A stretch of DNA of 64,000 nt from positions 1 to 64,000 of the forward strand of contig JAAOOA010000178.1 of the NCBI GenBank assembly GCA_012861695.1, given 5' to 3'. Under the pieces are notes generated by a model that saw only the letters and a list, made by a program, of their open reading frames with translations, was not told the origin of the DNA and made no database searches. The stretch comes from Trematomus loennbergii. Its lineage: Eukaryota; Chordata; Actinopteri; Perciformes; Nototheniidae. Made by a program: the position numbers and the translations under genes. This document shows, in pieces, positions 1-11,657 of the stretch (positions within the stretch are counted from its first letter, which is position 1; the number at the start of each line of letters is the position of its first letter).

Positions 1-86
1 TCTGATGCTCTTGACATGAGAGCAAAGTTTCCCAGCGGAGTGAAGAAAACACATGAAACTCACGGGATTCACTCCTCAGTTTATAC

Positions 87-592
87 CAGTGGCGTCGCCT
101 GGCCTGGGCATCCGGGGCTTTAGCCCGAATGTTTTTTCTGTAGCCCCGGACAATTCTCCCTCAATAATATAATACATTAACCGTGCTTTACGTGAACCTC
201 ATCATGACACAAGAGAGGACGGCAGCACTGTAATTTCCCGTGTTCAGTGAATGCAACAGAGCATGACACCAGACCAATCAGAGAGTTGCATGGAAATAAA
301 CGTGTGCTTGTGTCATTCAAGCTCGGCTCTGTGTGTGTGGCAGTGGCGTCGCCTGGCCTGGGCATCCGGGGCTTTAGCCCGAATGTTTTTTCTGTAGCCC
401 CGGACAATTCTCCCTCAATAATATAATACATTAACCGTGCTTTATGTGAACCTCATCATGACACAAGAGAGGACGGTAGCACTGTAATTTCCCGTGTTCA
501 TTGAATGCAACAGAGGCATGACACCAGACCAATCAGAGAGTTGCATGGAAATAAACGTGTGCTTGTGTCATTCAAGCGGCTCTGTGTGTGGC
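87..592 (+). repeat. Tandem duplication of the hAT left end (2 x about 254 bp)
   Basis: The first unit is 87-340 and the second begins at 341 with the same CAGTGGCGTCGCCTGG terminus. They stay nearly identical to about 592 (small differences such as TACGTG/TATGTG and GCATGACA/GGCATGACA). The element therefore has two potential left termini. Confidence 0.85.
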
Positions 593-1354
593 AATAGCGC
601 ATGTGAGAGAGAGAGAGAGCAGGGGAGAGAGGGGAGAGAGGGGGAGGGAGGGACACATGGACCGTGTTGTTAGCATCTGGTTAGCTAGCTGCACTAGGAC
701 ATATGGAGCCGTTTGTTCCACAAGAAGCTGGAGGAGAGTCCTCTCCTCTCAGACTGAGAGACTCAGGTGAGCTAAAGGACTCTCTGAGTGTTTAGATACA
801 TAACTTTAGTCTAAGTTATCTCAGTGGGGTCTCAAACGGTTTGGTCACAAATTATTCAAAAGATTATTTCCGCGGCACACCTTCATATGATCATTATAGT
901 TATAAAAAAGAGAATAAAGGAAAAACAGTTATGAATACTATATGGCAGTAAACAAAAATAGAGTTTAAAAGGGGAGTGATTAGTAAAATATCCATAAAGA
1001 AAAAAGTACATCTGTTTACAGTTCTGCTTCATATGGGTGTTGAGAGAGGTATCCATAGATCTCTTCATTTTGCTCTCAAAGTGCACCAGATTGATGCATA
1101 TAACTTCAATATTAAAAAAAAAATCTTCCCGGGCATCCCCCCGGACCCCCCTAGAGGAGGTGAGCCCCCCACTCATAAAAAATACCACTTTACCCCTGCC
1201 TATATGCCGTGAGCTGATTATCGAGCCTTCATTGTAACAGTCGCTGGTGTACTGTGTGTGTGCGTGTGGGGAGTGTTGCAGTAAAAATGCCACTGTAGTG
1301 CCGCCGCCACTGTGGGCTAAGCCCCGAATGTTTCAGGTCCAGGCGACGCCCCTG
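87..1354. mobile_element. Non-autonomous hAT transposon with 8 bp target duplication
   Basis: The 1,268 bp element starts CAGTGGCGTCGCCTGG and ends with the inverse of CAGGGGCGTCGCCTGG (15 of 16 matching). It is flanked by GTTTATAC at 79-86 and 1355-1362. The uninterrupted target is visible in the second copy of the surrounding duplication at 39437-39444. An 8 bp target duplication and CAG-starting termini are typical of the hAT superfamily. No transposase is recognisable inside, so it must have been moved in trans. Its left 254 bp is tandemly doubled. A separate inverted fragment of the family lies at 19187-19285. Confidence 0.88.
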
Positions 1355-1362
1355 GTTTATAC

Positions 1363-2040
1363 CGTGTTTTGTTTCAATGAATGCATCATTCAGTTACAAA
1401 TATGTGATATATCTGAACACAAAGTGGTCAAAAATTATTTTATTCATTTATTGGAAACATTTTCATGATCGCTTTTTCGTTTTACATTTTCATTTATTGT
1501 CATTTCCATTCAGTCAGTCATTAAGTGCTATTTAAAATGTTAATTTGCTACATATCCACACAAACAAAGTGTGCAATGATGAATGTTAATCTAACTGGGT
1601 TTTGATAGATAACATATCTCTTTTTCTTCTCTGAATTATTTTATTTCTATTGTGCACTCTAATCAATATTAATCCAACTATTGTTCGTTTATACATTTTA
1701 AGAATAGCGTTTATCTTTTTGAGAATGAGTTCTTATTTTATTTAATGTATTTGGGTCTACAACAGATGATACACATGTTTGTGTCAGTAAATGTGTACTA
1801 ACAGAGGCGTGGGTGTTTGTGAAAATAACGGGGACAGAGCTGCTGTCAGACGAACAGCTGTGCGGCGTCATCACAAACGGACGTCGCTTCACGTGACGCT
1901 CCGGAGGAAAGGACGTCCCATTGTTCTTAAAACTCATTTCCCTGCTTCTCGTGGTTTCCTTGCGTCTCTCCATGCTTCCCTGGTGGGAGGGACTAAACGC
2001 AGGAAACGACTCAAGTGAGGGACGCAAGGATTCCATTTAA
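1363..2040. other. Duplicated intergenic DNA, no gene seen
   Basis: AT-rich DNA shared with 39445-39994 and 40696-40805. No conserved coding frame, RNA gene or terminal repeat was recognised. The part at 1915-2020 is interrupted in copy 2 by a 701 bp element. Confidence 0.6.
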
Positions 2041-2175
2041 TCGACCTGAGAAGGACCCGTTGCCTCCTGTCTGCTCTGCCGCAAATGAAGCCTCTTCTCC
2101 GGGTACGAACAGCGGCAGTAAGGTGGGTGGGGGTGGAGTTTATTTCCGATCAGAAAAATGTCAGCAAATGGTGCA
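2040..2175 (-). repeat. Displaced copy of plpp1 exon-1 upstream DNA (copy 1)
   Basis: Positions 2056-2175 are the reverse complement of the DNA immediately before the plpp1 start codon at 52808 (52685-52807), including the GGAGGCAAC that abuts the ATG there. Here that sequence is joined to CCTGAGAAGGACCC instead of to exon 1. The same joint recurs in copy 2 at about 40810-40950. This is a promoter/5'UTR-like fragment without its coding exon. Confidence 0.75.
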
Positions 2176-2807
2176 AAAACACAATAACCCGTCCGCACCC
2201 TGGAGAAGAAGCAACGGAACTGCAGGACACATCAAGAGGAGCATATGTTGTTGTTTTTTTTAATTGTGTTTCAAGGCGGGGATTGGCAGAACAGCTGATA
2301 ACTCCACGACGCGCCGCATGGCAGAGTAAAACAAACGAACCCGTGAAAAACACACACCTGTTCCCGGTTCGGTGTGTGTGTGTGTAGCCGGTGTCTGAGG
2401 GTGCACGCGGAACTAACCCGAAAAAATCCGGTGTCGATGGAAGCTGCGCGGCCCTGGTGGTGCGTTCAGGGGCCAGTGGGAAAATTGGGTAGTATCCTGG
2501 TTTGTGAACTAATCTTTATTTAATTTTTGAATTTTGACACTATCTTATTTTCATTTTTTTTTAAAGAAGATAACACAAAACATTATTAATTATTATTATT
2601 TATTTATATGTTCATTATTTACTTCTTTTTTTTAACAGTAAATAAGGAAATATTCTTTCCAAATTATTTTAATTCATATTTGTTTTTTGTGGAGTGTCAG
2701 ATAAAATAAATCCAATTGAAGACAGAATTGTTCCCAGCTTAAAACTGCTTTAAAAATACAATATATTCATATTATTTTCCACTTAAGCGGAGTTCATTCA
2801 CTATCAG

Positions 2808-2990
2808 TGAGGAGGCGTGTGGCGCAGTGGATAGAGCGTTGGTGTTCGGATCACAGGTTCAAACCCCACTGCAGTCAGCATGTCGTTGTGTCCCTGAGAC
2901 AATTGCTCCTGTGGGATTGCCCACAGTATTGAGTATGTAAGTCGCTTTGGATCAAAGCGTCTAACAAGTACATGTAATGTAATGTAATCA
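2808..2990 (+). repeat. tRNA-derived SINE, copy 1
   Basis: The head has an RNA polymerase III box A-like TGGCGCAGTGG (2820-2830) and a box B GGTTCAAACCC (2856-2866) at tRNA-like spacing. An unrelated body follows, then the tail GTCGCTTTGGAT-AAAGCGTCTAA and a short ATGTA run. That tail type is shared by many fish SINEs and L2-like LINEs. It is not a functional tRNA because the acceptor stem and 3' half do not fold as one. Confidence 0.8.
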
Positions 2991-4370
2991 GTCCCCATAC
3001 CTACTTAATATTAATTTAGTTTAGGTATTGAATTCCCCTAATTACTAGTTAGTCTACATAATTCAATTGTTTTTAAGAATTCTTATTTATCTTTCACATT
3101 GTTTGATAGGTCAATGATTAGCAACGACGTTGATTTTGATTCCTTTTATGCAGGAAACGAGCATTTAAAAACTCAATATTACCCTATTTCTTAGAATCTT
3201 TTATACATTTTATTAAAAAACTTTACTGTAAAGACTTACCTCAGTAAATGTACACTAATTGCAGTATTTTAATATATTAATTAACAGGCGTGCACACCTC
3301 AGGAACAAACAGGAAGATATAGGAACATTATTATCACAACACTGACCCCATCTAGTGGTTTGAAGGTTAAACTACACTAAGAAAACTGATATAATTCTCT
3401 ATTTTGTGAAAATCAACAACAATTAGCTCCAAACCTTCACTCATTTGAAAGAACACGTATTTAGAACCCATAAGCTGTGTTCTAAGTTAATTAAATACAC
3501 TAAAACAAACACAAATACAACCGTCCTGCAAGAGATGGGTATATTAAAAAGGCCCTATTATGCTTTTTAGGATGTTCCCTTTCCTTTGGTGTGTTATTTA
3601 GGTTTTAGTGCATGTAAATGGTCTGCAGAGGCTAAATTCCCTGTGATCCCTTGCCTGAAATGCATCCATTGGCTGCCTTTATTTAAATGGTAAATGGACA
3701 TATGGCCCTCTATCAACGATATCTTCTGTCTTACATCGTCCTTAAAGCTGGATAAAACACACATTAATAATAACACACTTAATGCACAAATGTGTTTTAT
3801 TCAACTCGAAAATTACATTTCAAAGTCATTCAAATGAACAAAAGAGGCAGATATATTTTAAAACATCTCCAGTTTCTGCGACTGCAAAACACGTATAATT
3901 GACAAAAGATCAATTCTGACTTTTTAAGCCATCGTCAGCGTCGTTACCCTGCCAGTCAATAACCCTTTACCTTAATATATCCATTATGCAACCAGAAAAT
4001 GTGACAAAAAGCACAAATAAGTCACTTTTTTTTTTAATTAAACCTTTTAAAAATAAACCTATTTTACATATTTATTGGGCTTTAAATATACGTGTAATAT
4101 TTCAAAGGCTTATTGGAGAAATGTTGATTTTACTGACAAATGCATGTTTTTAGACCCACACAGAATACTGCCTGCATCCAATAATACTCCTAATACATGG
4201 TGGCATTTACAAATAAGAACAAACATAAATAAAAAGGAATGAATAATTTATAAAAATATGTTTTACAAAGCCATTAAAGGCAAGTCCTTCATTGTTTTGA
4301 ATGCAGACGTGTTGCTCATTTTCAGTCCACTAGGTGGCACTGTTTCCCTACAAGTAAAAAATGCAGGTTT
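2991..4370. other. AT-rich duplicated DNA, no gene seen
   Basis: Shared with 41762-43157. Only short chance reading frames are visible, and no splice-bounded conserved exon or transposon terminus was recognised. Confidence 0.6.
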
Positions 4371-4659
4371 CTTTCACACAAGGCACATAGTTCAGAGTCA
4401 GACAGAAAACAGCATGTACATGTGTTGGAGCCACAGAGGAAATTAAACATTAAATTACAGAGGTTTTCAGACAGGAAATTAACAATGTCCGACTCCAGTT
4501 GCGTCGACGAATTCCTCAAGTCTTTTTTTTATTCATCTGAATGTTTTTGTTGTCCTTTCAAGTGCTCCGAGTCTTTGAAAAGTAAAAGAAAGTCTTCACA
4601 TTTTACGATAAAGGAATCGTTTGACATTTTGGGAAAGATTTGCTTTCTTGTGGAGAGTT

Positions 4660-5670
4660 AGATGACCTAGATATGAAGCTAAAGCGAGAGTTAGTTAGCT
4701 TAGCTTAGCATAAAGACTGGAATCAGAGGGGAAACAACTAACTGTGTGTTCCACAAAGAAAACTAAATATATTTTTCTATTGCGGACTATTAACAGCAAT
4801 AAATTCCCAAGCACAAAACCCCATATTTTTTACTTTGGATGTGAAATGTATGCAGCTTTTTCAGGCTAGCTATTTCCCTGTTTTAGTCTTTATGCTAAGC
4901 TAAGCTAAATACTAGCTCGCTCTAGCTCTAGATTTAGTGTACAGACATCATACTAGTGTTAATCCTATCTCACTCTCAAAATGTGTGATATTTACACTTC
5001 GCTTTTACATAGCACTGACCGCATGTTTCCGCCTTTATGCTAAGCTAAGCTAATTACCTGCTAACTCTAGGTCTGTATTTAGCATCCAGAAATTAGAATA
5101 GTGTCAATCTTTCTCTCGGAGATCTTCCAGCACACAACTACAGAAAAGAATACAAACATTTTGATTTGAAATTTGACTTCCAGTCTTTTTTGCTAAGCTA
5201 TGCTAATAACCTGCTAGCAATAGGTCTAACAATAACTATAGGTACCCAGCAAACAACCACAGAAAAATAACAAAGTGTTATTTCTACACTTCAATTTGTG
5301 TGTGTAGCTTTTTGCAAGCTAGCTGGTTCCCGTTGTCTTTATGCTAAGCAAAGCTAACTCTAGCTCAATGTGTAGAGTTCGGACATTAGAGTGAATCTTA
5401 TCTTACAGGAGATGTAACATTATTTATGCTAAGCTAATGACCTGCTAACTCTAGCTCACTTTTTAGCATACAAACATAAGAGTGAACCTTATCTCACTCT
5501 CAGAATTTGTCCAACAACTATTTGCCATTTTTACCCTTTTGTTTTCGGATTAGAGATGTGAAAGTCTTTATGCTAAGCTAATTGCATGCTAGCTGTAGCT
5601 CAATATGTAGCCTTCAGACACAAGAGAGTTATCTTATTAGCTAACTCTCAGCAAGAAGCTATATTTTCCA
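4660..5670. repeat. Diverged array of GCTAAGCTAA-containing repeats
   Basis: TTTATGCTAAGCTAA or its complement recurs near 4690, 4885, 5035, 5190, 5340, 5430 and 5570. It is separated by 100-190 bp spacers that share words such as CTAGCTC and TGCTAACTCTAG. The first copy is in the opposite orientation. Related fragments occur at 61650-61675 and 62010-62200. This looks like a degraded cluster of a common fish interspersed repeat rather than a clean tandem satellite. Confidence 0.7.
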
Positions 5671-5792
5671 ATATGTCAATTAACCATTCCTTTTAAAAAC
5701 CTGATACCGTTCAGATCAGTTGAATTCATCTGCGTTATTTCAACGTTTTGCAGTCATTTCGGTGATCAATAATCCAGCCATTTTCTCCATCC

Positions 5793-6072
5793 TCATGTCT
5801 TTTTGGGGTTTTTCTGTTTACGGAGGTGCGCTTCGATCTCCTGCCTGAAGAAGAGCATCCCCAATTGGCCGTGCGACGCCTCGTTCATGGCTTTGGACTG
5901 CATGCACATGCGATATTGATCCGGCGGCAGTTCGTCTGCGCAGTGTTTCTCGTGCCACAGGTGGAAAAGCCCTCGGGACAGGGCTCGAACCACCAGAAGG
6001 TTACTGTGCAGGTACTTCCTGTACAGGTGCACGTCTTCACCCCCCAGCCTTTGATGTCGATGTCAAAACCGC
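5793..6072 (-). CDS. csgalnact1: csgalnact1 last coding exon (C-terminus, one base short)
   Basis: Encodes the C-terminal end of chondroitin sulfate N-acetylgalactosaminyltransferase 1, a Golgi type II membrane enzyme that adds GalNAc in chondroitin chain initiation and elongation. The frame gives [10 protein letters not shown], then after a break [44 protein letters not shown] and [15 protein letters not shown] with a stop. The HGQLGML and terminal KKT favour paralogue 1 over csgalnact2. The acceptor is CCTGCAG at 6073-6079. Between GW and EDVH the coding strand has only six G (6040-6045) where the family's GWGGED needs seven, so the frame breaks once. The exon is 280 nt where phase predicts 281. 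This is either a true frameshift or a homopolymer sequencing error. Confidence 0.9.
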
Positions 6073-6568
6073 CTGCAGGGGAAAGAGCAGAGGGGAATAA
6101 TGTAGAAGTTTTGTATGAGAATCAGAATTTATTTGTATTTAAAATCGGGGTTTTTGACAGTTGCTAAAATAAGATAATATCAAAGATTAATTAATTTAAA
6201 AAGAATCCATGAAATCATAAGAGTAAGAAGGTGCAATAAACTAATTTAAATAAATAAAGATATGAAGTTAAAATAAAAATGGAAAATAAATAAAGGTATT
6301 TGTGTGAAAAGTACAGGCTAACGTAAAAGCCCAATCAAATATAATATACATTTAAATAGAATAAAATGTAATTATTCATTTATTAACATTTAATATATAA
6401 CCCTAAAAGTTAAACTAAGAATAAAAAAAAAAAGTTATAATAAAGAAATTACTAATATTTATACAAACATTATGTTACATCAAATTAAATTAAATATTTT
6501 ATACAAACAAAAGAAATTCAGTTAAAAATGTGCACAGTTTATAGCATGTGAATTACAACGGTGGTGAT

Positions 6569-6569
<1 letters not shown>

Positions 6570-6656
<87 letters not shown>

Positions 6657-6676
6657 ACACACACACACACACACAC
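6570..6676. repeat. (CA)n microsatellite
   Basis: Long CA run with a single interruption near 6655. The Cys-Val or His-Thr reading frames across it are artefacts. Confidence 0.98.
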
Positions 6677-7677
6677 TAGCAGGCTTTATGTGGAATTGAG
6701 GGGTTTTTCTCAGCGTTGGAAGAGCAGGTTTTTCTGAACAGTAAAAACTGATGACAGACATTTTCTCCTTCGAAGCGCAACAACTAATAAATACCAAGGA
6801 ACTCTGATCCCCGTTTCTAAGGAAGAGACAAGGATTTATTTTTGTTTAAGTAAAATACAACCCCTCATATGTGTGTATATATTTATATATATTTATTTTC
6901 ACTTTTTGTTTCATTCGTTTGTGTCCATATTTCATTTCCCCCCAATTTGTTTAAGCCTTTTTGTCATTTATCCACTGCTGACAGTTTTTGTGCACTTTTC
7001 TTATATCAGTCTTATGTTTATCTATTTTCACCTTATTATGATTATCATCTTACGTCACTATTATTTAAAGTGGGTTTAATCTTATATCCCATTAATTAAA
7101 ACATTGTTTTTTATGTTCATTTAGTCTATTTTCCGTTTTTGTAAAGCAGTTTTTTTTGCAGGAAAAGCTCGAAACAAACAACGTTTATTATAATTATCAT
7201 GTGAAATGGAGATTTGAGGCGTTAATAAATGCATTTCTCTGTGATTCATGTCCCATTTCCTCTTAAGTCGCTGATTGGTTTCCTGATTAGAGTTTACAGC
7301 CTGGGATCACAATCAGCTGTAATAAATTAAATAAATGCTAAATTAAAAATAAATACTAAAATAACACGTAATAATTAGCTTTAAAATGTAAAAAATAAAT
7401 GTTTACATATTGATGTTGACATAATGAACAAGTAGAATGTGCAATGAATACAATAAATTAGAAAAATAATATTTAAAAACATACATGTGCAATAAAAAGT
7501 TAAAATAAGATATTATTTATACAAACAAATTCTTATTATTGTTATTTATTTAATAGGTTAATTGGCACAGCTGTTTCTACATAGTTACTGTACCAAACTC
7601 CTGTAAGTATGCAGCCTTAATTGAAAGTAAAAATGACATTCATATGCAGGTACATTTAAGCAATAGCTCACGACAGG

Positions 7678-8485
7678 CCGTGGTATATGGCCATTATATC
7701 ACAGTTAAGGGGCGTGGTTCGGCCCGACGCGAAGCGAAGTTTTTCACCCACTGAAAAACTGTCCAGCATCAGTAGCATGGCTTACGTGGTTACTTGTATA
7801 GGTTGAGGTTGTTCTAGGCTGTTGCTTGGCGTGGCGAGAATATTGCTCCACTTTCTCCGGCCCCGAGATTCGGCTTCCAGTAGCTCTGGAGAGAGCTTTC
7901 GCACCTGTGGCCACTAACGGTCATCATTTCTCTGCTTTGTTTCAAGACCCGCATCAGAAAGCTTTTGAATGGGGGTACTTTTCCAGTTGGTCTACCTGCT
8001 CTTCACGTAGCTCTGCATGTCGTCGTTTAGGTGCTTTTTGTTCTGTAGATAGGCACTCCTCCTCAATCCACTCCTCCATAGTAAGACCCCCCCCCCCCCC
8101 GGAGGTCGAAGTTAATCTTAAATGTTTTTGCAAACCTTTTTGATTACAGATTTGAAAACATCGTTGCTTGCTTTAAAAGTAGCACAATTCATTATGTCAA
8201 ACCTTGGAAAGTATCTAGATATCCCTGCCCTAATGCCAAAGGAACTGCACACTGAATATGTTTTTGCCGTTTGATGTCTATGTCTGGACCGCTGCGTAAA
8301 AAGGAGGGTTTCTGCCCCGTTACCTCTCCGCTGCTTTCTTGTTCCAGTTTGAAAGCAAACTGCAGGCAGTTTGCTTTTCAGCCCAACTGTATACTGTTTA
8401 TCTCAGACGCGGAGGGATACTGAGTTGTTGTGAAAAGTAACTTACAATTCTACCCGTGGTATACGCTCAGTATATCACATCTAAG
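7678..8485. mobile_element. Putative transposon remnant with quasi-palindromic ends in direct orientation
   Basis: CCGTGGTATA..ATATCACA..TAAG occurs at 7678-7709 and again in the same orientation at 8454-8485. Each block is itself nearly palindromic (CCGTGGTATA against TATATCACAG). Between them are a C14 run (about 8088-8101) and a decayed frame on the minus strand reading about MEEWIEEECLSTEQKAP. The family is not identified; direct hairpin-like termini are unusual for a classical cut-and-paste transposon. Confidence 0.5.
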
Positions 8486-8567
8486 AACCAATCAGATTGC
8501 TTGATTTGACTTGTCCGTTTATAAATTTACATAAATTAACACATGCTCGCATATAACGCTCTGCAAG

Positions 8568-8713
<146 letters not shown>

Positions 8714-9044
8714 ACATAATCCCCTCTGAATTGCACTACACTCCTTCAATTGCTGTGACTTTGGAGGGAAACTAAATTGATTGAAATGTCTTCTGAGAGC
8801 CAATATCCCTCAACAAACACTCAGATATAGAGCAGAGCTGTGAGATATGCTAATCCAAGCAGCGGCTGCTTCTCTTCTGCAGAGTCATTTCATCAAATCT
8901 CCTCCCAGGTGAGAGAAGTAAAGCAATATTGAACCATTTGTGTTGTCATCCATTAAGCTCTCTGCCACTATTAGCTCAGCAGAGGAAGTCTCAGAGTCTC
9001 ACTGTTTATGAATTCCTGCACGCTAAGACGTTGCAAACATTTAC

Positions 9045-9123
9045 CGATGTTGATGAAGTCGGATCTGAACTGGCAAGTCATCCCGAATCCAAAATCCTCC
9101 AGAAGCCGGTGTGTCTTTATCGC
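9045..9123 (-). CDS. csgalnact1: csgalnact1 internal coding exon (catalytic domain)
   Basis: Bounded by acceptor TTCTGTGCAG (9124-9133) and donor GTAAAT (9039-9044), in phase with its neighbours: the previous exon ends on a complete codon and this one leaves one base. It encodes AIK, a scrambled stretch, then DFGFGMTCQFRSDFINIG, a strongly conserved block of the GalNAc-transferase domain. Compared with the vertebrate family, about seven codons between AIK and DFGF are out of frame and the exon is 79 rather than 82 nt. That implies two nearby deletions (near 9114 and 9099) that together restore the frame. Confidence 0.85.
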
Positions 9124-9157
9124 CTGCACAGAAGAGAAGGGTTAGAAAGCAGAACAG

Positions 9158-9337
<180 letters not shown>

Positions 9338-9588
9338 AAGTTTCAAGGCTTCTATTGTCATTCGTACATAGCTACAGTGTAGTTATGACAATGAACATTT
9401 TAGGTAACAGGCTCCTCCAACTGAGCAACACATAAAATACTACAAGTAAATAAATATAATATAATATAAATAGTGCAGAATAGTCTATATACAGTAATTG
9501 GAATATAAGTTGCAAACAGATGAATGTTATGGATGTTCTTTCAAAAGTTCAGGTGTTTAACATTCTTATGGCCTGTGGGATGAAACTG

Positions 9589-9590
<2 letters not shown>
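9338..9590 (-). mobile_element. LINE 3' end, inverted fragment
   Basis: The minus strand reads DSFIPQA-RMLNT followed by a long 3'UTR, matching the better preserved plus-strand copy at 23352-23770. Both ends are replaced by GT microsatellites. Confidence 0.75.
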
Positions 9591-9672
<82 letters not shown>

Positions 9673-9766
9673 GTGTGTGTGTGTGTGTGTGGTGTGTGTG
9701 TGTGTGTTGTGTGTGTGTGTGTGTGTTGTGTGGTGTGTGGTGTGTGTGTGTGTGTGTGTGTGTGTC
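9591..9766. repeat. (GT)n microsatellite
   Basis: Interrupted GT run that adjoins the LINE fragment. It is followed by a fish-wide repeat with CTTGTGGGGACC..GTCCCCAT words, into which the DIRS element has inserted. Confidence 0.97.
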
Positions 9767-9867
9767 CTAGCATTACTATCCTTGTGGGGACCTACATCTG
9801 TTTACACAGTCACGTGTGGGACTCGCCTCCCTTATGGGGACATAATGGAGGTCCCCATGAGGGGAAT

Positions 9868-10050
9868 CGATAGTTACGTCTGTAACTACGGTTCTATGAG
9901 TCCCGGATGACCGCCAGAGGCGGTGCTTTTAGCACTGGATATGTCCATCGTGCGCATGCGCAGTACGAGTACCAATATCACACAAGTCACCTGTGACCCA
10001 CGTGACACCGGCTATATCAGCCAGTGTCATCAGAGGATCTGTTCCCAGAA
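9868..10050. repeat. DIRS left inverted terminal repeat (3' end of the element)
   Basis: Starts CGATAGTTACGTCTGTAACT, an imperfect palindrome (TAGTTAC, 4 nt, GTAACTA). It then carries GACCGCCAGAGGCGGTGC and a sequence inverted at 15480-15640. Confidence 0.88.
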
Positions 10051-10095
10051 TCTTCTCGCGAGCACACAAGAATTCTGAGTGACAGGAAACTCTGG

Positions 10096-10190
10096 GGTCA
10101 TCCGGGACTCATAGAACCGTAGTTACAGACGTAACTATCGTTCTATTTCGTCCCTACTGACCGCCAGAGGCGGTGCTTTTAGCACTGGAT
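10096..10190. repeat. DIRS internal complementary region
   Basis: 10096-10140 is complementary to the left terminus and 10141-10190 to the right terminus. This gives a precise copy of the predicted circle junction. Confidence 0.88.
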
Positions 10191-10410
10191 GACTTATACC
10201 AACCATGTCATGAAGAATCCCAGCCCTGGCTCACTACTGGAAGCAGCGGAGCTCGGCAAAAGGACCATGCCCAAAGAATGGGGAGTGGCGACATTAACCC
10301 GATAACTGGAGAATGTGCCAGAAGACGCCCGCGACGCCGCGGCGCAGATGGTCCAGGGGCGCCCCTCTCAGGCAGCCAAGATGTTGAGATGCTCCTTGCA
10401 GAGTGGTATC

Positions 10411-11110
10411 TCAGCCCAGATGGCAAGGGGCGGCCACTGGCCCCGTAGGCATGTGAGATGGTATCGACAACCCAGTGGGGCAGCCACTGGTAGAGGGCAC
10501 ACCTCCTTTAGTGCCGCTATGGCAAAAACAAGAGTTGCTCCGACTGCCGTATACAGGCAGTAGCCTCGATATTCGCCCTTTGGGCACCCACAGGGCACAG
10601 CCACTTCGACGTGCCGTTCTCCCGAATGTCAAAGCGTGCCAGCTGGGCAGGCTGATTGAAGTGGGTTTGTGGAAGCACCCTGGGCAGGAATGCCAAGGGC
10701 AACACCTGAGAGTCCCACCTGGGCATGTATCGTTTATGGAGAGGACATGTAACTCCCCAATTTGCCTCCCTGAGGCCAAGGCAAGCAGAAATGCTGCCTT
10801 CGTGGGCAGCCACCAAAGCCCCACCTGGGGCTCGAAGGGAGGAGATGATAGGGCATCCGGCAGCAGGGGCAGGTCCCAAGCCGGAGCCCTCGGGGTGCTA
10901 GGGGGACGCTGCCGTAAAGCCCCTCTTCAGGAAGAGGGACACCGACCTGAGGCACCCCGCCGTGGCGCCGTCGACCCGAACATGTCGGGCAGAAATAGCA
11001 GCCACATAAATTCAGAGTGGAGTGAGAACGCCCACTATCTAGAAGGGACTGCCGTCTGGGCAACAGTGTACCTGCTGTCCCAAGGAACATGCATATTCTT
11101 GCCCCTCGGT
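10411..11110 (-). pseudogene. DIRS tyrosine recombinase remnant
   Basis: The minus strand encodes, in shifting frames, a segment with TLNLCGCYF-like sequence, then AAFLLALASGRQIGELHVLS near 10770-10800. That resembles the helix carrying the first catalytic arginine of DIRS recombinases. Several frameshifts break it and the C-terminal catalytic tyrosine box was not identified. Recombinases of this class integrate the circular DNA intermediate. Confidence 0.65.
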
Positions 11111-11271
11111 TGGGGTAGAAAGCCCTCCGGCGTGACAGAGAGTGGAGACAATGCTGCAGCGCTCTGACGTTCCTGTGCCTGTGCCACTTGGCATCCAAGA
11201 GAAGCTGATCAGCCACATCTGCATAGGGCACAACGACAGCGGGCCTAAGGGCCCAACGGCTGAGGCAGCCG

Positions 11272-11478
11272 TCAGTCTGCCCAAGGGCCGGAGGAACTGA
11301 ATATCAGGCACCCTCTTGCCTGGCCCCCGAGGAAGTAGGCATCCCTAAAGTCCACGGTTGCGAACCACTCCCACTGTGCATGTGCTGCGGTCAGCATATG
11401 GAATGGCAGCACCTCCAGGAATCTGTCGATTCCTCTGAGGTCCAAGAGCAGGTGAAATCCGCCGACTTTCTTGGCCAC
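11272..11478 (-). pseudogene. DIRS reverse transcriptase fragment
   Basis: The minus strand gives KKVGGFHLLLDLRGIDRF, then LPFHMLTAAH and WFATVDFRDAYF. These match the fingers and motif A (first catalytic Asp) of DIRS reverse transcriptases. The YxDD-equivalent and RNase H segments that should follow are missing before the recombinase remnant, implying an internal deletion near 11230-11272. Confidence 0.8.
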
Positions 11479-11657
11479 GAGAAAGTACGCAGAGTAGAAC
11501 CCCCTGGGCTAAGCAGAGGGTCTACTGGCTCGATTGCCTCCTTGGGCAGAAGGACGGACAACTCTGGCTAGAGCTAGGGCATCTGCCGGATCGCTGACGA
11601 CTGTCATTTTGGCCCGGCCGAAGGCTAGGGGCCGGAACTGCGGTTCGTACCCCTGGG

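Larger units (their letters stand above)
1..4370 (+). repeat. Segmental duplication, copy 1
   Basis: This block matches 39357-43157 in the same orientation from the first base of the window, so its left edge lies outside. Apart from small indels the copies stay nearly identical through the plpp1-upstream fragment (2040-2175), a SINE (2808-2990) and AT-rich DNA. They separate just after a shared TGCAGGTTT at 4362-4370. Two large differences are insertions: a hAT element only here (87-1354) and a 701 bp element only in copy 2 (39995-40695). No host gene is seen in the block. Confidence 0.9.

Noticed and set aside
883..1293. 136-codon minus-strand frame as a hAT transposase
   Set aside because: No zinc finger, DDE or dimerisation motif; low-complexity hydrophobic composition typical of AT-rich non-coding DNA.
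2808..2880. tRNA gene
   Set aside because: Boxes A and B are present, but the acceptor stem and 3' half are replaced by a SINE body and tail, and the unit is duplicated with its flanks.
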